From NCBI RefSeq assembly GCF_002081715.1, contig NZ_MUKP01000010.1:1-64000 (forward strand): a stretch of DNA of 64,000 bases. The letters are read 5' to 3'. Shown piece after piece: positions 17,886 through 26,423 of this stretch (position 1 is the stretch's first letter; every line of letters begins with the position of its first letter). The DNA comes from Nocardia donostiensis (GTDB lineage Bacteria > Actinomycetota > Actinomycetes > Mycobacteriales > Mycobacteriaceae). Position numbers and translations under genes: made by a program. A model generated the notes under the pieces. The model was not told where the DNA came from. It made no database searches and saw only the letters and a program-made list of their open reading frames with translations.

Positions 17886-18305
17886 CTAGCGGCGTCGGAA
17901 GACCGCTCGCACAATGCCTTTCGCTGTGCCACGCAGGAAGTTCTCCCAGCTGAAATGGTCGTGCCACAGGATGATCCGACCACCGCGGAGTTCGAAAGTG
18001 CCCGCCACCCAGAACTCGATCGACACCGGGCCGAAGCGGAGGATGTCGGTGCGGTCGGTGAGGACGATACTGCCGTCGGCGGCGATGTGGTGGATTTCAG
18101 CGGAGAACCCGAACCGGTCTCGGCTCAAACCTCGCAGCAGGCTGCCGACGCGGTGCGCGCCCCGCACATCGGGCAGCGTGGTGTTCTTCCAGACGATATC
18201 GGGGTGCACCAGTTCGAGGGCTTCACCTATCGCGCCCATTTCCATGGCTGTGAAGAACTCGCGCACCGTGGTGATCGCGTCCTGGGTCAGCTCGGTGTCG
18301 GTCAT
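17886..18305 (-). CDS. Limonene-1,2-epoxide hydrolase-like (NTF2-fold) protein
   Basis: A 139-residue NTF2-fold protein. It opens with TVREFFTAMEMGAIGEALEL. The LTDRTDILRF segment and GTFELRGGRIILWHDHFSW match the limonene-1,2-epoxide hydrolase pattern, where an Arg/Asp pair and a second Asp (here RTD and WHD) activate water. This makes epoxide hydrolysis plausible, but the fold also serves isomerases and non-enzymes. It is transcribed divergently from 18392 with an 86-base gap. Confidence 0.75.
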   Translation of the reverse strand: MTDTELTQDAITTVREFFTAMEMGAIGEALELVHPDIVWKNTTLPDVRGAHRVGSLLRGLSRDRFGFSAEIHHIAADGSIVLTDRTDILRFGPVSIEFWVAGTFELRGGRIILWHDHFSWENFLRGTAKGIVRAVFRRR

Positions 18306-18391
18306 ATTCCGAGCCTAAGCCGGTCCACCGCCCGGTTGGGCGGTTCGGCGCGGTCGCCTGGATGTTCCTGGGCGTGTCGCTACCGTGGGGT

Positions 18392-18829
18392 ATGGCTATT
18401 CGTGACGAGATCGAGTCGTTCCTCGACGAGTACCAAGCCGCGCTGTCCGCGTTAGACGGCGAACGCACCGCCGCCTTGTGGGGGACGCCCGGCACCATCG
18501 TGAGCGACGATTTCACTGGTTCGCTGCCGAGCCGGGACCAGATGGCGCAGGGCCTATCCCAATCGCACCCGTTCTATCAAGCGCTCGGCCTGGCTCGCGT
18601 CGGCCACACGCTGCTCGACTGCACGGAGCTCACCGAACGCATCGTCCGGGTTCGTGTCCGCTGGCATTTCTTCGACACCGACGACGAACTGCTCACCGAC
18701 AGCGACTACGAGTACCTGCTGCGCCGCGACGACGACGGGCTGCACGCCTATGTCGCGGTCGCCGTAGACGAGGCCGAGAAGCTGGCGCGGGTTGCGGCGG
18801 AGAAGGGGATCCAGCTGCCCGGGATGTAA
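18392..18829 (+). CDS. SnoaL-like (NTF2-fold) protein
   Basis: A 145-residue cytoplasmic protein starting MAIRDEIESFLDEYQAALSA, with WGTPGTIVSDDFTGSLPSRD and a later VRVRWHFFDTDDELL. It reads as a ketosteroid-isomerase/SnoaL-like fold by pattern, without identifiable catalytic residues. ATG 18392 is preferred over an upstream start in the divergent promoter region. It is convergent with the TetR gene, whose stop lies 6 bases away. Confidence 0.6.
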   Translation: MAIRDEIESFLDEYQAALSALDGERTAALWGTPGTIVSDDFTGSLPSRDQMAQGLSQSHPFYQALGLARVGHTLLDCTELTERIVRVRVRWHFFDTDDELLTDSDYEYLLRRDDDGLHAYVAVAVDEAEKLARVAAEKGIQLPGM

Positions 18830-18835
18830 TGCGGG

Positions 18836-19579
18836 CTAGGAGGATTCGCCTCGCTGAGCCATCAGCGCGCCCACTCCGTCGAGGATGCGTTCGATCCCGA
18901 AGTCCAGTGCGTCGTCACGCTGGGCAGCGAACTGTTCCGGTGCGGTCAGTGCGGCGGTGAGCTGCGGGAAACGGTCGCCTGCCAGTTCCATCGCCGCGGC
19001 CATGCCCTGCGTGAAACCTTCCTCCGTGGTGTCCGAGCCCATCGTCTGCTGCGCCAGGCTGCGTACGTGCCCGTTCAGTACGACGATGGTGTCGAGCCGT
19101 TCCGGACCGGTCAGTGGGGTATCCGCCAGGACCCGCAGCGCGGCCTCCATCCAGCCCATTTCGTTGGGCCCCAGCGGGCGGACTCCCACCAGCAGCTCCA
19201 GCACCCACGGGTGTTTCCGGTACCGCTCGAACGTGGCCGCGGCCCACGCGTGTAGTCCCGCACGCCAGGGCTCGGCCGCGAGCGGCCCGGTCTTCTCAGC
19301 CGCGGGCGGCTCGGACTCGAGCTCCGGCGGTACTCCGATAGCGGCCTCCAGCATCAACGCGGTGAGCTCGGCCTTACCCGGAACGTAGCGGTACAGCGAC
19401 ATCTTCGTGTTGCCGAGCCGGTCGGCCAGCCGCTGCATGGACAACCCGGCCAAGCCCTCGGCATCGGCCAAAGCCATGGCTTCGGCGACGATACCCGCCA
19501 CCGACAGCGACGGTTTGGGTCCGCGCTTGGGTCGCGCGGATGCGCCCCAGAGCAACTCGAGCACGGTGGGTGCCGGCAT
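18836..19579 (-). CDS. TetR-family repressor
   Basis: A 247-residue repressor. The HTH is at about residues 24-70: AGIVAEAMALADAEGLAG, then LSMQRLADRLGNTKMSLYRY. A ligand-binding domain follows and includes ATFERYRKHPWVLELLVG. The C-terminal style is that of the TetR subgroup found beside tetracycline- or rifamycin-type oxygenases. ATG 19579 has GGAAGGAG four bases upstream, which fixes the start. It is divergent from the FAD monooxygenase, with an inverted repeat in between that is probably its operator. Confidence 0.88.
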   Translation of the reverse strand: MPAPTVLELLWGASARPKRGPKPSLSVAGIVAEAMALADAEGLAGLSMQRLADRLGNTKMSLYRYVPGKAELTALMLEAAIGVPPELESEPPAAEKTGPLAAEPWRAGLHAWAAATFERYRKHPWVLELLVGVRPLGPNEMGWMEAALRVLADTPLTGPERLDTIVVLNGHVRSLAQQTMGSDTTEEGFTQGMAAAMELAGDRFPQLTAALTAPEQFAAQRDDALDFGIERILDGVGALMAQRGESS

Positions 19580-19603
19580 AGCGCTCCTTCCCGCAATAAC
19601 CGC

Positions 19604-19669
19604 TTGACGCGTAACTGTGTCTACCATACGCTCATCTGCGTCCGATGGAAACAGATTCCGGTGGACGCA
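19604..19669 (+). promoter_or_regulatory. Promoter and inverted-repeat operator before FAD monooxygenase
   Basis: TTGACG (19604-19609) and TACGCT (19627-19632) are 17 bases apart and make a plausible sigma-A-type promoter reading toward 19694. An inverted repeat, TGCGTCC (19637-19643) and GGACGCA (19663-19669), lies over the expected transcription start, where a bound TetR dimer would block it. The 19-base spacing is wide for one dimer, so two dimers are possible. Confidence 0.5.
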
Positions 19670-19693
19670 ATTAATCATCGAGTGGGGAACACT

Positions 19694-20872
19694 ATGCGAA
19701 ACACCACAGTCCTCGTCTCCGGCGCGAGCGTCGCCGGCCCTGCCCTCGCCTACTGGCTGAGTCGATACGGATTCGATGTCACGGTGGTCGAGCGCGCCCC
19801 CGCACTGCGGCCGGGCGGACAGGCCATCGATTTCAAAGGCCGGGTACAGCGCACCGTGCTGGAGCGGATGGGCGTCTTCACCGATATCGAGCGGCGCAGC
19901 ACCGGCGCCACCGACATGGTGTTGGTGGACAGCGCGGGCAAGCCCCGGGCGCGTATTTCCGGTGATTTCACCGGAGGCGACGTGGAGATCCTGCGTGGCG
20001 ATCTCGCCGAGATCTTCTACAAGCGGACGGCCGGGCAGTGCAGCTACATATTCGGTGATTCGATCACCGCACTGCGCGAAACCGACCATGACGTGCATGT
20101 GGAATTCGAGCACGGGCCTGCGCGCCGGTTCGACCTCGTTTTCGGCGCCGACGGCATCCACTCCCGGGTCCGCGCACTCGTATTCGGGCCCGAACAGGAC
20201 TTCGTCCACCACCGCGGCTACCACTACTGCGTGGCGGGCTCCGCGCCCGCGGCCGACCGAGACGAGGGGCCGCGACGTCGAGTCTGCTACGGGCACAATG
20301 CCCCGGGCCGGCTCGCGATATACGGCGGTCCGAAGGCACAGCAGATGTATATGTTCGCCGCTCCGGAACTCGACTATGCGCGAGACGACGAAGCCGCTCA
20401 GCGGCGCATCCTCACCGAGATGTTCGCCGAGGTGGGGTGGAAGGTCCCGGCGATGCTCGCGGAGTTGAAGCAGTGCCCGGACTTCTACCTCGACGCGCTC
20501 GCGCAGGTGCGTATGGGCACCTATGTTTCGGGGCGGGTAGCGCTGGTGGGCGATTCGGCCTACGGGAACACTCTGGCGGGATTCGGAACCGGATTCGCGG
20601 TTGTCGGCGCCTACGTCCTCGCCGGCGAACTGGCCGCCGCCGACGGCGACCACACCGTGGCGTTCCCCCGATACGACGAGGTCATGCGCCGCTACACCAA
20701 GATCTCGGGCAACAGCAACCCCGGTCGATTCCTGGCACCGAAGACCGCGTACGGCATTCGCCTGCGCGATTGGTTCCTCGGGTCGCGCCTATTCGCCGCG
20801 ATGGACCGATACGCCGCCGACGCCAAAGACAACATCGATCTGCGCGACTACCCCGCCCTGCTGTCCCGGTGA
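19694..20872 (+). CDS. FAD-dependent aromatic-type monooxygenase (TetX-like)
   Basis: A 392-residue group A flavoprotein monooxygenase. The FAD-binding start is VLVSGASVAGPALAYWLSRY (GxGxxG-like with Ser and Ala substitutions), followed by VTVVERAP. The DG motif appears as VFGADGIHSRVR and the GD motif as RVALVGDSAYG. Such enzymes hydroxylate aromatic or polyketide substrates using NAD(P)H and oxygen. Under a divergent TetR regulator a detoxifying or antibiotic-inactivating role is plausible, but the substrate cannot be read from sequence. The stop lies 22 bases from the convergent glyA stop. Confidence 0.87.
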   Translation: MRNTTVLVSGASVAGPALAYWLSRYGFDVTVVERAPALRPGGQAIDFKGRVQRTVLERMGVFTDIERRSTGATDMVLVDSAGKPRARISGDFTGGDVEILRGDLAEIFYKRTAGQCSYIFGDSITALRETDHDVHVEFEHGPARRFDLVFGADGIHSRVRALVFGPEQDFVHHRGYHYCVAGSAPAADRDEGPRRRVCYGHNAPGRLAIYGGPKAQQMYMFAAPELDYARDDEAAQRRILTEMFAEVGWKVPAMLAELKQCPDFYLDALAQVRMGTYVSGRVALVGDSAYGNTLAGFGTGFAVVGAYVLAGELAAADGDHTVAFPRYDEVMRRYTKISGNSNPGRFLAPKTAYGIRLRDWFLGSRLFAAMDRYAADAKDNIDLRDYPALLSR

Positions 20873-20894
20873 ACCGAAGTCCACCGGAATTCGC

Positions 20895-22190
20895 TCAGCC
20901 CAGCAGGTTCCAGTCCTCCAGCCCCTGGTAGAGCGGGAAATCGGCGGCCAGTTTGCGGACCCGGCCGCGCAGGGTGTCCGCATCCGACGTACCGGCGAGA
21001 GCATGGGCGATGATATCGGCGACCTCGGTGAACTCGGTGTCGCCGAAACCGCGGGTGGCCAGGGCGGCGGTGCCGATACGCAGGCCGGAGGTGACCATCG
21101 GAGGGCGCGGGTCGAACGGGACGGCATTGCGGTTGACCGTGATACCGATCTCGTGCAGCAGGTCTTCGCCCTGCTGGCCGTCGAGGTCGGAGTTACGCAG
21201 GTCGACCAGCACCAGATGGACATCGGTGCCGCCGGTGAGGACGCTGACGCCCTTGTTCGCGACATCAGCGCCAGTGAGGCGTTCGGCGAGGATCTTCGCG
21301 CCGGACACGGTGCGCTGCTGGCGTTCGGCGAACTCGGCGCTGCCCGCGATCTTGAACGCGACCGCCTTGGCGGCGATGACGTGCATGAGCGGGCCGCCCT
21401 GCTGACCGGGGAACACCGAGCTGTTGAGCTTCTTCGCGAACTCCTGCTTGGCCAGGATCAGGCCGGAGCGGGGGCCGCCCAGGGTCTTGTGCACGGTGGA
21501 GGAGACGACATCGGCGTAGGGCACCGGCGAGGGATGCAGCCCGGCCGCGACCAGACCGGCGAAATGCGCCATATCGACCCACAGGTACGCACCCACCTCG
21601 TCGGCGATCTCCCGGAACGCCGCGAAATCCTGGTGCCGCGGGTAAGCCGACCAACCGGCCACGATCACTTTCGGCCGCGCCTGGCGGGCGATGGTACGCA
21701 CCTCGTCCATGTCGATACGGTGGTCGCTCTTGCTGACCCCGTAGGAATGCACGTCGTAGAGCTTGCCGGAAAAGTTAAGCCGCATGCCGTGGGTGAGGTG
21801 ACCGCCGTGCGCCAGGTCCAGACCCAGCAGCTTGTCGCCCGGATCCATCAGCGACATCAGCACCGCCGCATTGGCTTGGGCGCCCGAATGCGGCTGGACA
21901 TTGGCAAAATCGGCGCCGAACAGTTCCTTGGCGCGCTCACGCGCAAGGTTCTCGACGACATCGACGTGTTCGCAGCCGCCGTAATACCGCCGCCCCGGAT
22001 AGCCCTCGGCGTACTTGTTGGTGAGCACGCTGCCCTGCGCCTGCAGCACCGCACGCGGGACGAAGTTCTCGGAGGCGATCATCTCCAAGGTGTCGCGCTC
22101 GCGGGCGAGCTCTCCTGCCATCGCGGCAGCGACCTCGGGATCGAGTTCACCGAGAGACTGGGTATTGACAGAGGCGGTCGTCTGCGTCAC
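20895..22190 (-). CDS. glyA: Serine hydroxymethyltransferase
   Basis: A 431-residue PLP enzyme that converts serine and tetrahydrofolate to glycine and methylene-tetrahydrofolate in the cytoplasm. Signatures are [61 protein letters not shown] and the PLP lysine site [16 protein letters not shown]. Full length with the usual start ([20 protein letters not shown]). Proximity to coaA recalls mycobacteria. The strand-opposite frames here are shadows. Confidence 0.97.
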   Translation of the reverse strand: MTQTTASVNTQSLGELDPEVAAAMAGELARERDTLEMIASENFVPRAVLQAQGSVLTNKYAEGYPGRRYYGGCEHVDVVENLARERAKELFGADFANVQPHSGAQANAAVLMSLMDPGDKLLGLDLAHGGHLTHGMRLNFSGKLYDVHSYGVSKSDHRIDMDEVRTIARQARPKVIVAGWSAYPRHQDFAAFREIADEVGAYLWVDMAHFAGLVAAGLHPSPVPYADVVSSTVHKTLGGPRSGLILAKQEFAKKLNSSVFPGQQGGPLMHVIAAKAVAFKIAGSAEFAERQQRTVSGAKILAERLTGADVANKGVSVLTGGTDVHLVLVDLRNSDLDGQQGEDLLHEIGITVNRNAVPFDPRPPMVTSGLRIGTAALATRGFGDTEFTEVADIIAHALAGTSDADTLRGRVRKLAADFPLYQGLEDWNLLG

Positions 22191-22337
22191 GCGGCTAGTC
22201 TATTTGCCTGCGGCGGCCAGGTGGGCAGCGGGTGCGCGCGTGCCGTTGCCGCAGGCACACGCTCTCGCCAGAACATGCTCTATCCCAGTGAGTGAGAACA
22301 GTGTTTATTTAGTTACACATTCACCGAGGAGTTCGCC

Positions 22338-22424
22338 ATGGTCTTCTTACCGCAACTGATCCAAGCGCTGTCCCGCAATGTGATCACTCTTTTCACCAAG
22401 GTGATCCCGTTACTGTTCCACTGA
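22338..22424 (+). CDS. Small hydrophobic 28-residue peptide
   Basis: This short open frame has ATG at 22338, TGA at 22422-22424, and GGAG six bases before the ATG. The product (opening MVFLPQLIQALSRNV, ending VIPLLFH) is hydrophobic with only Arg13, Lys21 and His28 charged, and could form one amphipathic or membrane-associated helix. It lies alone in the 256-base gap between glyA and the convergent peptidase gene, in locally less GC-rich DNA. No homologue is known to me. It is too short for certainty, but the ribosome site and composition favour translation. Confidence 0.45.
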   Translation: MVFLPQLIQALSRNVITLFTKVIPLLFH

Positions 22425-22446
22425 CGGGTTCATCTCGGCACACGGG

Positions 22447-23646
22447 TCACCACAAGGCCCGGACGGCACTCGGGACCAGCGGCTCATCCAACAACCTGCG
22501 GAACCGGTCGGCGCGCTCGTCGTCGTCCGGTGCCCGGTCCAGCCAGCCGCCGAGTAGTCGATAACCCTCCACATAGGTGCTGATATAGGCACGCCACAGC
22601 GGCGAGGACAGGAAGCGCAGCGACTGGCGGGCGCGGTCGGGGGTGGTCAGATTCCAGCGCTCGAGGAACGCGGCGACTTCGTCGGGGTCACGATGCTGGT
22701 CGTGCAGCAGCAGCGCGGCGTCTTGACGGACCCCGAGCAGTTGCGCGGACGCCTCCGCCAACCGTTCGGCGCGTTCCCCGTCGAATCGCAGCCCCAGATC
22801 GGCGTAGATCTCCTGCGCCCACCTGCCCCAGCCTGGTCCGACGATGGAACGCAGCGCCAGATCCGCCAGCCCCTCCGCCATCAGGCACTGCGGCGTGTTC
22901 ACCAGGAACAGTGTCTGCTCGGCCTGTCCCGCCGCGACCAGCCCGGCTTCCTTACGGCAGTGCTCGGTGTGATGCCCCGGATATGCTTCGTGCGCGATCA
23001 AGCGCGGCAGGTTGGCCATGTGCTGGCGCAGGTCGGAGTTGATGGCGACCGTGGAGCGATAGTTGCCGAGGTAGTAGTTGAACCCGGACCACGGTTTGTC
23101 GCCGACCACCTCGTAGGTGACGTGCTCATGATCGGGCAGCGGATATCGTGCGCGCACCAGTTCGCGCAGCGCCCCGGAGAACGCCTCTACACATGCCGAC
23201 AACCGTTCCGGCGGAATCTCATCGGCCTTGCGATGCGCGGCGACGCGTTCGGCCAGCGGCCCGTCGCCCGCGAGCACCTCGTCCATTTTGCGGTGCGCGT
23301 CGCGGTAGTCGTCGGTGTTGCCGGGGGCGATGTCGACGTCGAAGTAGGCGCGCACCTCGTCGACGAATCCGATGTCGTCACCGGCGAACTTGCGGCCTGA
23401 GCATTCCATCGCGCGCAGATGCACATCCAGGAACTCGGTGCGTTCGCCTGCGAGCCCGGCCGAGGGTAGTTCGGCACGCAGTTCGGCGGCCCGCTTGGCC
23501 AGGTCGCGCGGTTGCGGAGCGGGTGCGTTCGCCACTTCGCGGCGTAGCGCCGGGTCGCCGGTGTAGGCGTCGACGAAACCGGATTCCAGCCGGTCGAAGG
23601 CCAGGCCGAGCCGCAGGTAGTCGGTGACGAGCGGATGCGCTTCCAT
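22447..23646 (-). CDS. DUF885 family metallopeptidase-like protein
   Basis: A 399-residue protein of the DUF885 family. The defining block is LIAHEAYPGHHTEHCRKEAG, a zinc-type HExxxGHH variant, followed by an EGLADLALR segment that can supply a Glu ligand. Other family pieces include GFNYYLGNYRSTVAINSDLR. No signal peptide is present from the chosen start ATG 23646 (MEAHPLVTDYLRLGLAFDRL); the frame is open to 23751 without family-like sequence. The family's substrates are poorly known. Confidence 0.88.
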   Translation of the reverse strand: MEAHPLVTDYLRLGLAFDRLESGFVDAYTGDPALRREVANAPAPQPRDLAKRAAELRAELPSAGLAGERTEFLDVHLRAMECSGRKFAGDDIGFVDEVRAYFDVDIAPGNTDDYRDAHRKMDEVLAGDGPLAERVAAHRKADEIPPERLSACVEAFSGALRELVRARYPLPDHEHVTYEVVGDKPWSGFNYYLGNYRSTVAINSDLRQHMANLPRLIAHEAYPGHHTEHCRKEAGLVAAGQAEQTLFLVNTPQCLMAEGLADLALRSIVGPGWGRWAQEIYADLGLRFDGERAERLAEASAQLLGVRQDAALLLHDQHRDPDEVAAFLERWNLTTPDRARQSLRFLSSPLWRAYISTYVEGYRLLGGWLDRAPDDDERADRFRRLLDEPLVPSAVRALW

Positions 23647-23847
23647 GCCAGCCGACGATAGCGGGTGTGTGCCCGCGGTCTCGACCCACGGCGGGGAGAA
23701 AGCGCGCATCACGAGGCGATATCGACACCCCCTTTCAACACTCGTTTCCACAGAGCGCAGAATTCAGCCATGAGGGCACAGACGGACCGCATCTCACCTC
23801 CACGGCACGATATGTGTGCATGTTTGCCGCGGCGGAGCTTCGGGTAG

Positions 23848-24780
23848 GTGGCACGGATGAGCGAGCCGAGCCCGTATGTGGAATTCGACCGAAAACAGTG
23901 GCGCACGCTGCGTAAATCAACTCCACTGGTGCTCACCGAAGAAGAACTGATCGGCCTGCGCGGTCTGGGTGAACAGATCGATCTGGAAGAGGTCGCCGAG
24001 GTCTATCTACCGCTCGCCCGCCTCATCCACCTGCAGGTCGCCGCGAGACAACGACTGTTCGCCGCGACGGCGACCTTCCTCGGGGAAACGCACCCGGATA
24101 AGCAGGTGCCGTTCGTGATCGGCGTCGCAGGCAGTGTCGCGGTCGGCAAATCCACTACCGCGCGCGTGTTGCAGGCGCTACTGGCGCGCTGGGACCATCA
24201 TCCGCGTGTGGATTTGGTCACTACCGACGGTTTCCTTTATCCCACAGCCGAACTCACCCGGCGCGGCATCATGCATCGCAAAGGTTTCCCGGAAAGCTAT
24301 GACCGGCGCAAGCTGCTGCGTTTCGTCACCGAGGTGAAATCCGGTGCGCCGGAGGTGTGCGCGCCGGTGTATTCGCATATCTCCTACGACATTGTTCCCG
24401 GGGAAAAGCACTGTGTGCGGCAACCCGACATTCTGATCGTCGAGGGCTTGAACGTGCTGCAAACCGGGCCGCGGCTGATGGTGTCGGATCTGTTCGACTT
24501 CTCGATCTATGTCGATGCCCGCATCGAGGACATCGAAAATTGGTATGTGCGGCGTTTCCTCAGCCTGCGCAGTACCGGTTTCGCCCATCCCGCCGCACAT
24601 TTCCACCACTACGCCCGGTTCACCGACGCCGAGGCGACCGCGGCCGCGAAGGACATCTGGAACTCGACCAACCGGCCGAATCTGGTGGAGAACATCCTGC
24701 CCACCCGGCCGCGCGCCACCCTGGTGTTGCGCAAGGACTCCGATCACAGCATCAACCGGCTGCGGTTGCGGAAGCTGTAG
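23848..24780 (+). CDS. coaA: Pantothenate kinase, type I
   Basis: A 310-residue kinase that phosphorylates pantothenate, the first and regulated step of coenzyme A synthesis. The Walker A is [12 protein letters not shown] at about 92-103. Other marks are [25 protein letters not shown] and a C-terminal [16 protein letters not shown]. The GTG at 23848 gives [18 protein letters not shown], aligning with the M. tuberculosis start as I recall it; the ATG at 23857 is the alternative. It converges with the prenyl transferase gene, 8 bases away. Confidence 0.96.
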   Translation: MARMSEPSPYVEFDRKQWRTLRKSTPLVLTEEELIGLRGLGEQIDLEEVAEVYLPLARLIHLQVAARQRLFAATATFLGETHPDKQVPFVIGVAGSVAVGKSTTARVLQALLARWDHHPRVDLVTTDGFLYPTAELTRRGIMHRKGFPESYDRRKLLRFVTEVKSGAPEVCAPVYSHISYDIVPGEKHCVRQPDILIVEGLNVLQTGPRLMVSDLFDFSIYVDARIEDIENWYVRRFLSLRSTGFAHPAAHFHHYARFTDAEATAAAKDIWNSTNRPNLVENILPTRPRATLVLRKDSDHSINRLRLRKL

Positions 24781-24788
24781 CCGGCGTC

Positions 24789-25577
24789 TCAGGCGCCGAA
24801 GCGGCGGTGCCGGGCGGCGAAATCGCGCAGTGCACGCAGGAAGTCGACGCGACGGAATTCGGGCCAGTACGCCTCGGTGAACCAGATCTCGGAGTACGCG
24901 CTCTGCCACAGCAGGAACCCGGACAGGCGCTGCTCACCGGAGGTGCGGATGACCAGGTCCGGGTCGGGCTGGCCGGAGGTGTAGAGATGCTGGTCGATGG
25001 CGTTCACGGTGATCGACTGCACCAGGTCCTCGCCGGTCTCCCCCGCCGCGATTTCCTGCCGTACCAGCGCGCGCACGGCGTCGGTGATCTCCTGTCTGCC
25101 GCCGTAGCCGACCGCGACATTGACGTGCACGCCGTTGCGGTCGCTGGTCCGTTCGGCGGCGGCGCGCAGCCGTTTGGCGATCAGCTCGGGGAATCCGTCG
25201 AGGGTTCCGACGATACGCACCCGCCAGTTCTGTTCCGGGGCCGACAGTTCCTCGACAACATCGGTGATCACTTCGAACAGCGTCTCCAGCTCTTCTGGAT
25301 CACGGCGCAGGTTCTCCGTGGAGAGCAGGTAGACGGTGACCAGCTCGATACCGGCCGCCTCGCACCAGCCGACCAGTTCGGCTATCCTCCGTGCGCCCAC
25401 CCGATGTCCGTGGCTGACGTCGGTGAAACCGTTTTCCCTTGCCCAGCGGCGATTGCCATCGCACATCACCGCGACATGCCGGGGATGCTGTTTACCTTCC
25501 AGCTGTCTGGCCAGCCGGGCCTCATAGACGCGATATGGAAAACCACGCACCCGACTCGGAAACTCCACGGCGTTCAA
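24789..25577 (-). CDS. cis-Prenyl transferase (Z-FPP/polyprenyl diphosphate synthase)
   Basis: A 262-residue enzyme of the UppS fold. The pyrophosphate-binding VAVMCDGNRRWARENG holds the catalytic Asp near residue 40, and the second signature is DLVIRTSGEQRLSGFLLWQS. It condenses isopentenyl units into cis-prenyl diphosphates used for the decaprenyl carrier lipid of cell-wall synthesis. By synteny with M. tuberculosis Rv1086, next to a hemolysin III protein and coaA, the short-chain Z-FPP synthase role is the best guess. Which chain length it makes cannot be read directly. Confidence 0.9.
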   Translation of the reverse strand: MNAVEFPSRVRGFPYRVYEARLARQLEGKQHPRHVAVMCDGNRRWARENGFTDVSHGHRVGARRIAELVGWCEAAGIELVTVYLLSTENLRRDPEELETLFEVITDVVEELSAPEQNWRVRIVGTLDGFPELIAKRLRAAAERTSDRNGVHVNVAVGYGGRQEITDAVRALVRQEIAAGETGEDLVQSITVNAIDQHLYTSGQPDPDLVIRTSGEQRLSGFLLWQSAYSEIWFTEAYWPEFRRVDFLRALRDFAARHRRFGA

Positions 25578-25690
25578 CAGTACGCCTTATCGGCACGCAG
25601 CCAGCAGTGGACGGGTTTCCTGTCGCAGTAGCGCACGGACGGAAACCTACGTTAGCGTAGGTTACTGATGGGTTCACAGAGGAGGTACCA

Positions 25691-26407
25691 GTGTCCGATC
25701 CGGTAGGCGCCGCCGACCCCGCGCTCGCGGCGGCCGATGGCCCCAACCCGGCCGAATCCCTGGCGTCTCTGGTCAAACCGCGGATGCGCGGCTGGATCCA
25801 CACCTGGGCGGTCGGCATCGCAGCTCTGGCAGTAGCAGTGCTCGTCGCCGCGGCAGCGACGGTTTCGGCCACCGCCGTATGGTCCACCCTCGTTTACGGC
25901 CTCACCGTCTGCGCACTGTTCGGCATCAGCGCCGTCTACCACCGAGTGACCTGGGCCACCGTCGCGGGCCGCATCCGCATGAAACGCGCCGACCATTCGA
26001 TGATCTTCCTGTTCATCGCGGGCAGCTACACGCCCTTCGCCATGCTCGGCCTGCCGAGCGGCACCGGGCGGACCCTGCTCACCGTGGTGTGGGCGGGTGC
26101 GCTCGCCGGGGTCGCGTTGAAACTGCTGTGGCCGACCGCGCCGCGCTGGGTGGGGGTTCCGCTGTACCTGCTGCTCGGCTGGGCAATCGTGCCGGTAGCC
26201 GGGCAGCTACACACACACGTCGGGATCGCCCCGCTGATCCTGCTGCTGATCGGCGGGCTGATCTACAGCGGCGGCGCGATCCTCTACGCCACCCGGTGGC
26301 CCAACCCGTGGCCGACGGTGTTCGGTCATCACGAGTTCTTCCACGCCGCGACCGTCCTTGCCGCACTGTGCCACTACGTTGCAGTTTGGCTCGTGTTACT
26401 GCGCTGA
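25691..26407 (+). CDS. Hemolysin III family membrane protein (PAQR-like)
   Basis: A 238-residue protein with about seven membrane helices after a 35-residue cytoplasmic N-terminus. Family marks are ISAVYHRVTW (conserved His), RADHSMIFLFIAGSYTPF and the late FGHHEFFHAATVLAALCHY, with the His residues that form the metal site of the CREST superfamily. GTG start with GGAGG nine bases upstream. Despite the name, function in bacteria is mostly unknown; a membrane hydrolase or lipid-related role is suggested for the superfamily. Confidence 0.9.
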   Translation: MSDPVGAADPALAAADGPNPAESLASLVKPRMRGWIHTWAVGIAALAVAVLVAAAATVSATAVWSTLVYGLTVCALFGISAVYHRVTWATVAGRIRMKRADHSMIFLFIAGSYTPFAMLGLPSGTGRTLLTVVWAGALAGVALKLLWPTAPRWVGVPLYLLLGWAIVPVAGQLHTHVGIAPLILLLIGGLIYSGGAILYATRWPNPWPTVFGHHEFFHAATVLAALCHYVAVWLVLLR

Positions 26408-26423
26408 GCACCCGAGGCGCTCT

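Noticed and set aside
20601..22295. Plus-strand 564-codon open frame
   Set aside because: It is the antisense shadow of glyA and the end of the FAD monooxygenase; composition is low in protein character and glyA is certain.
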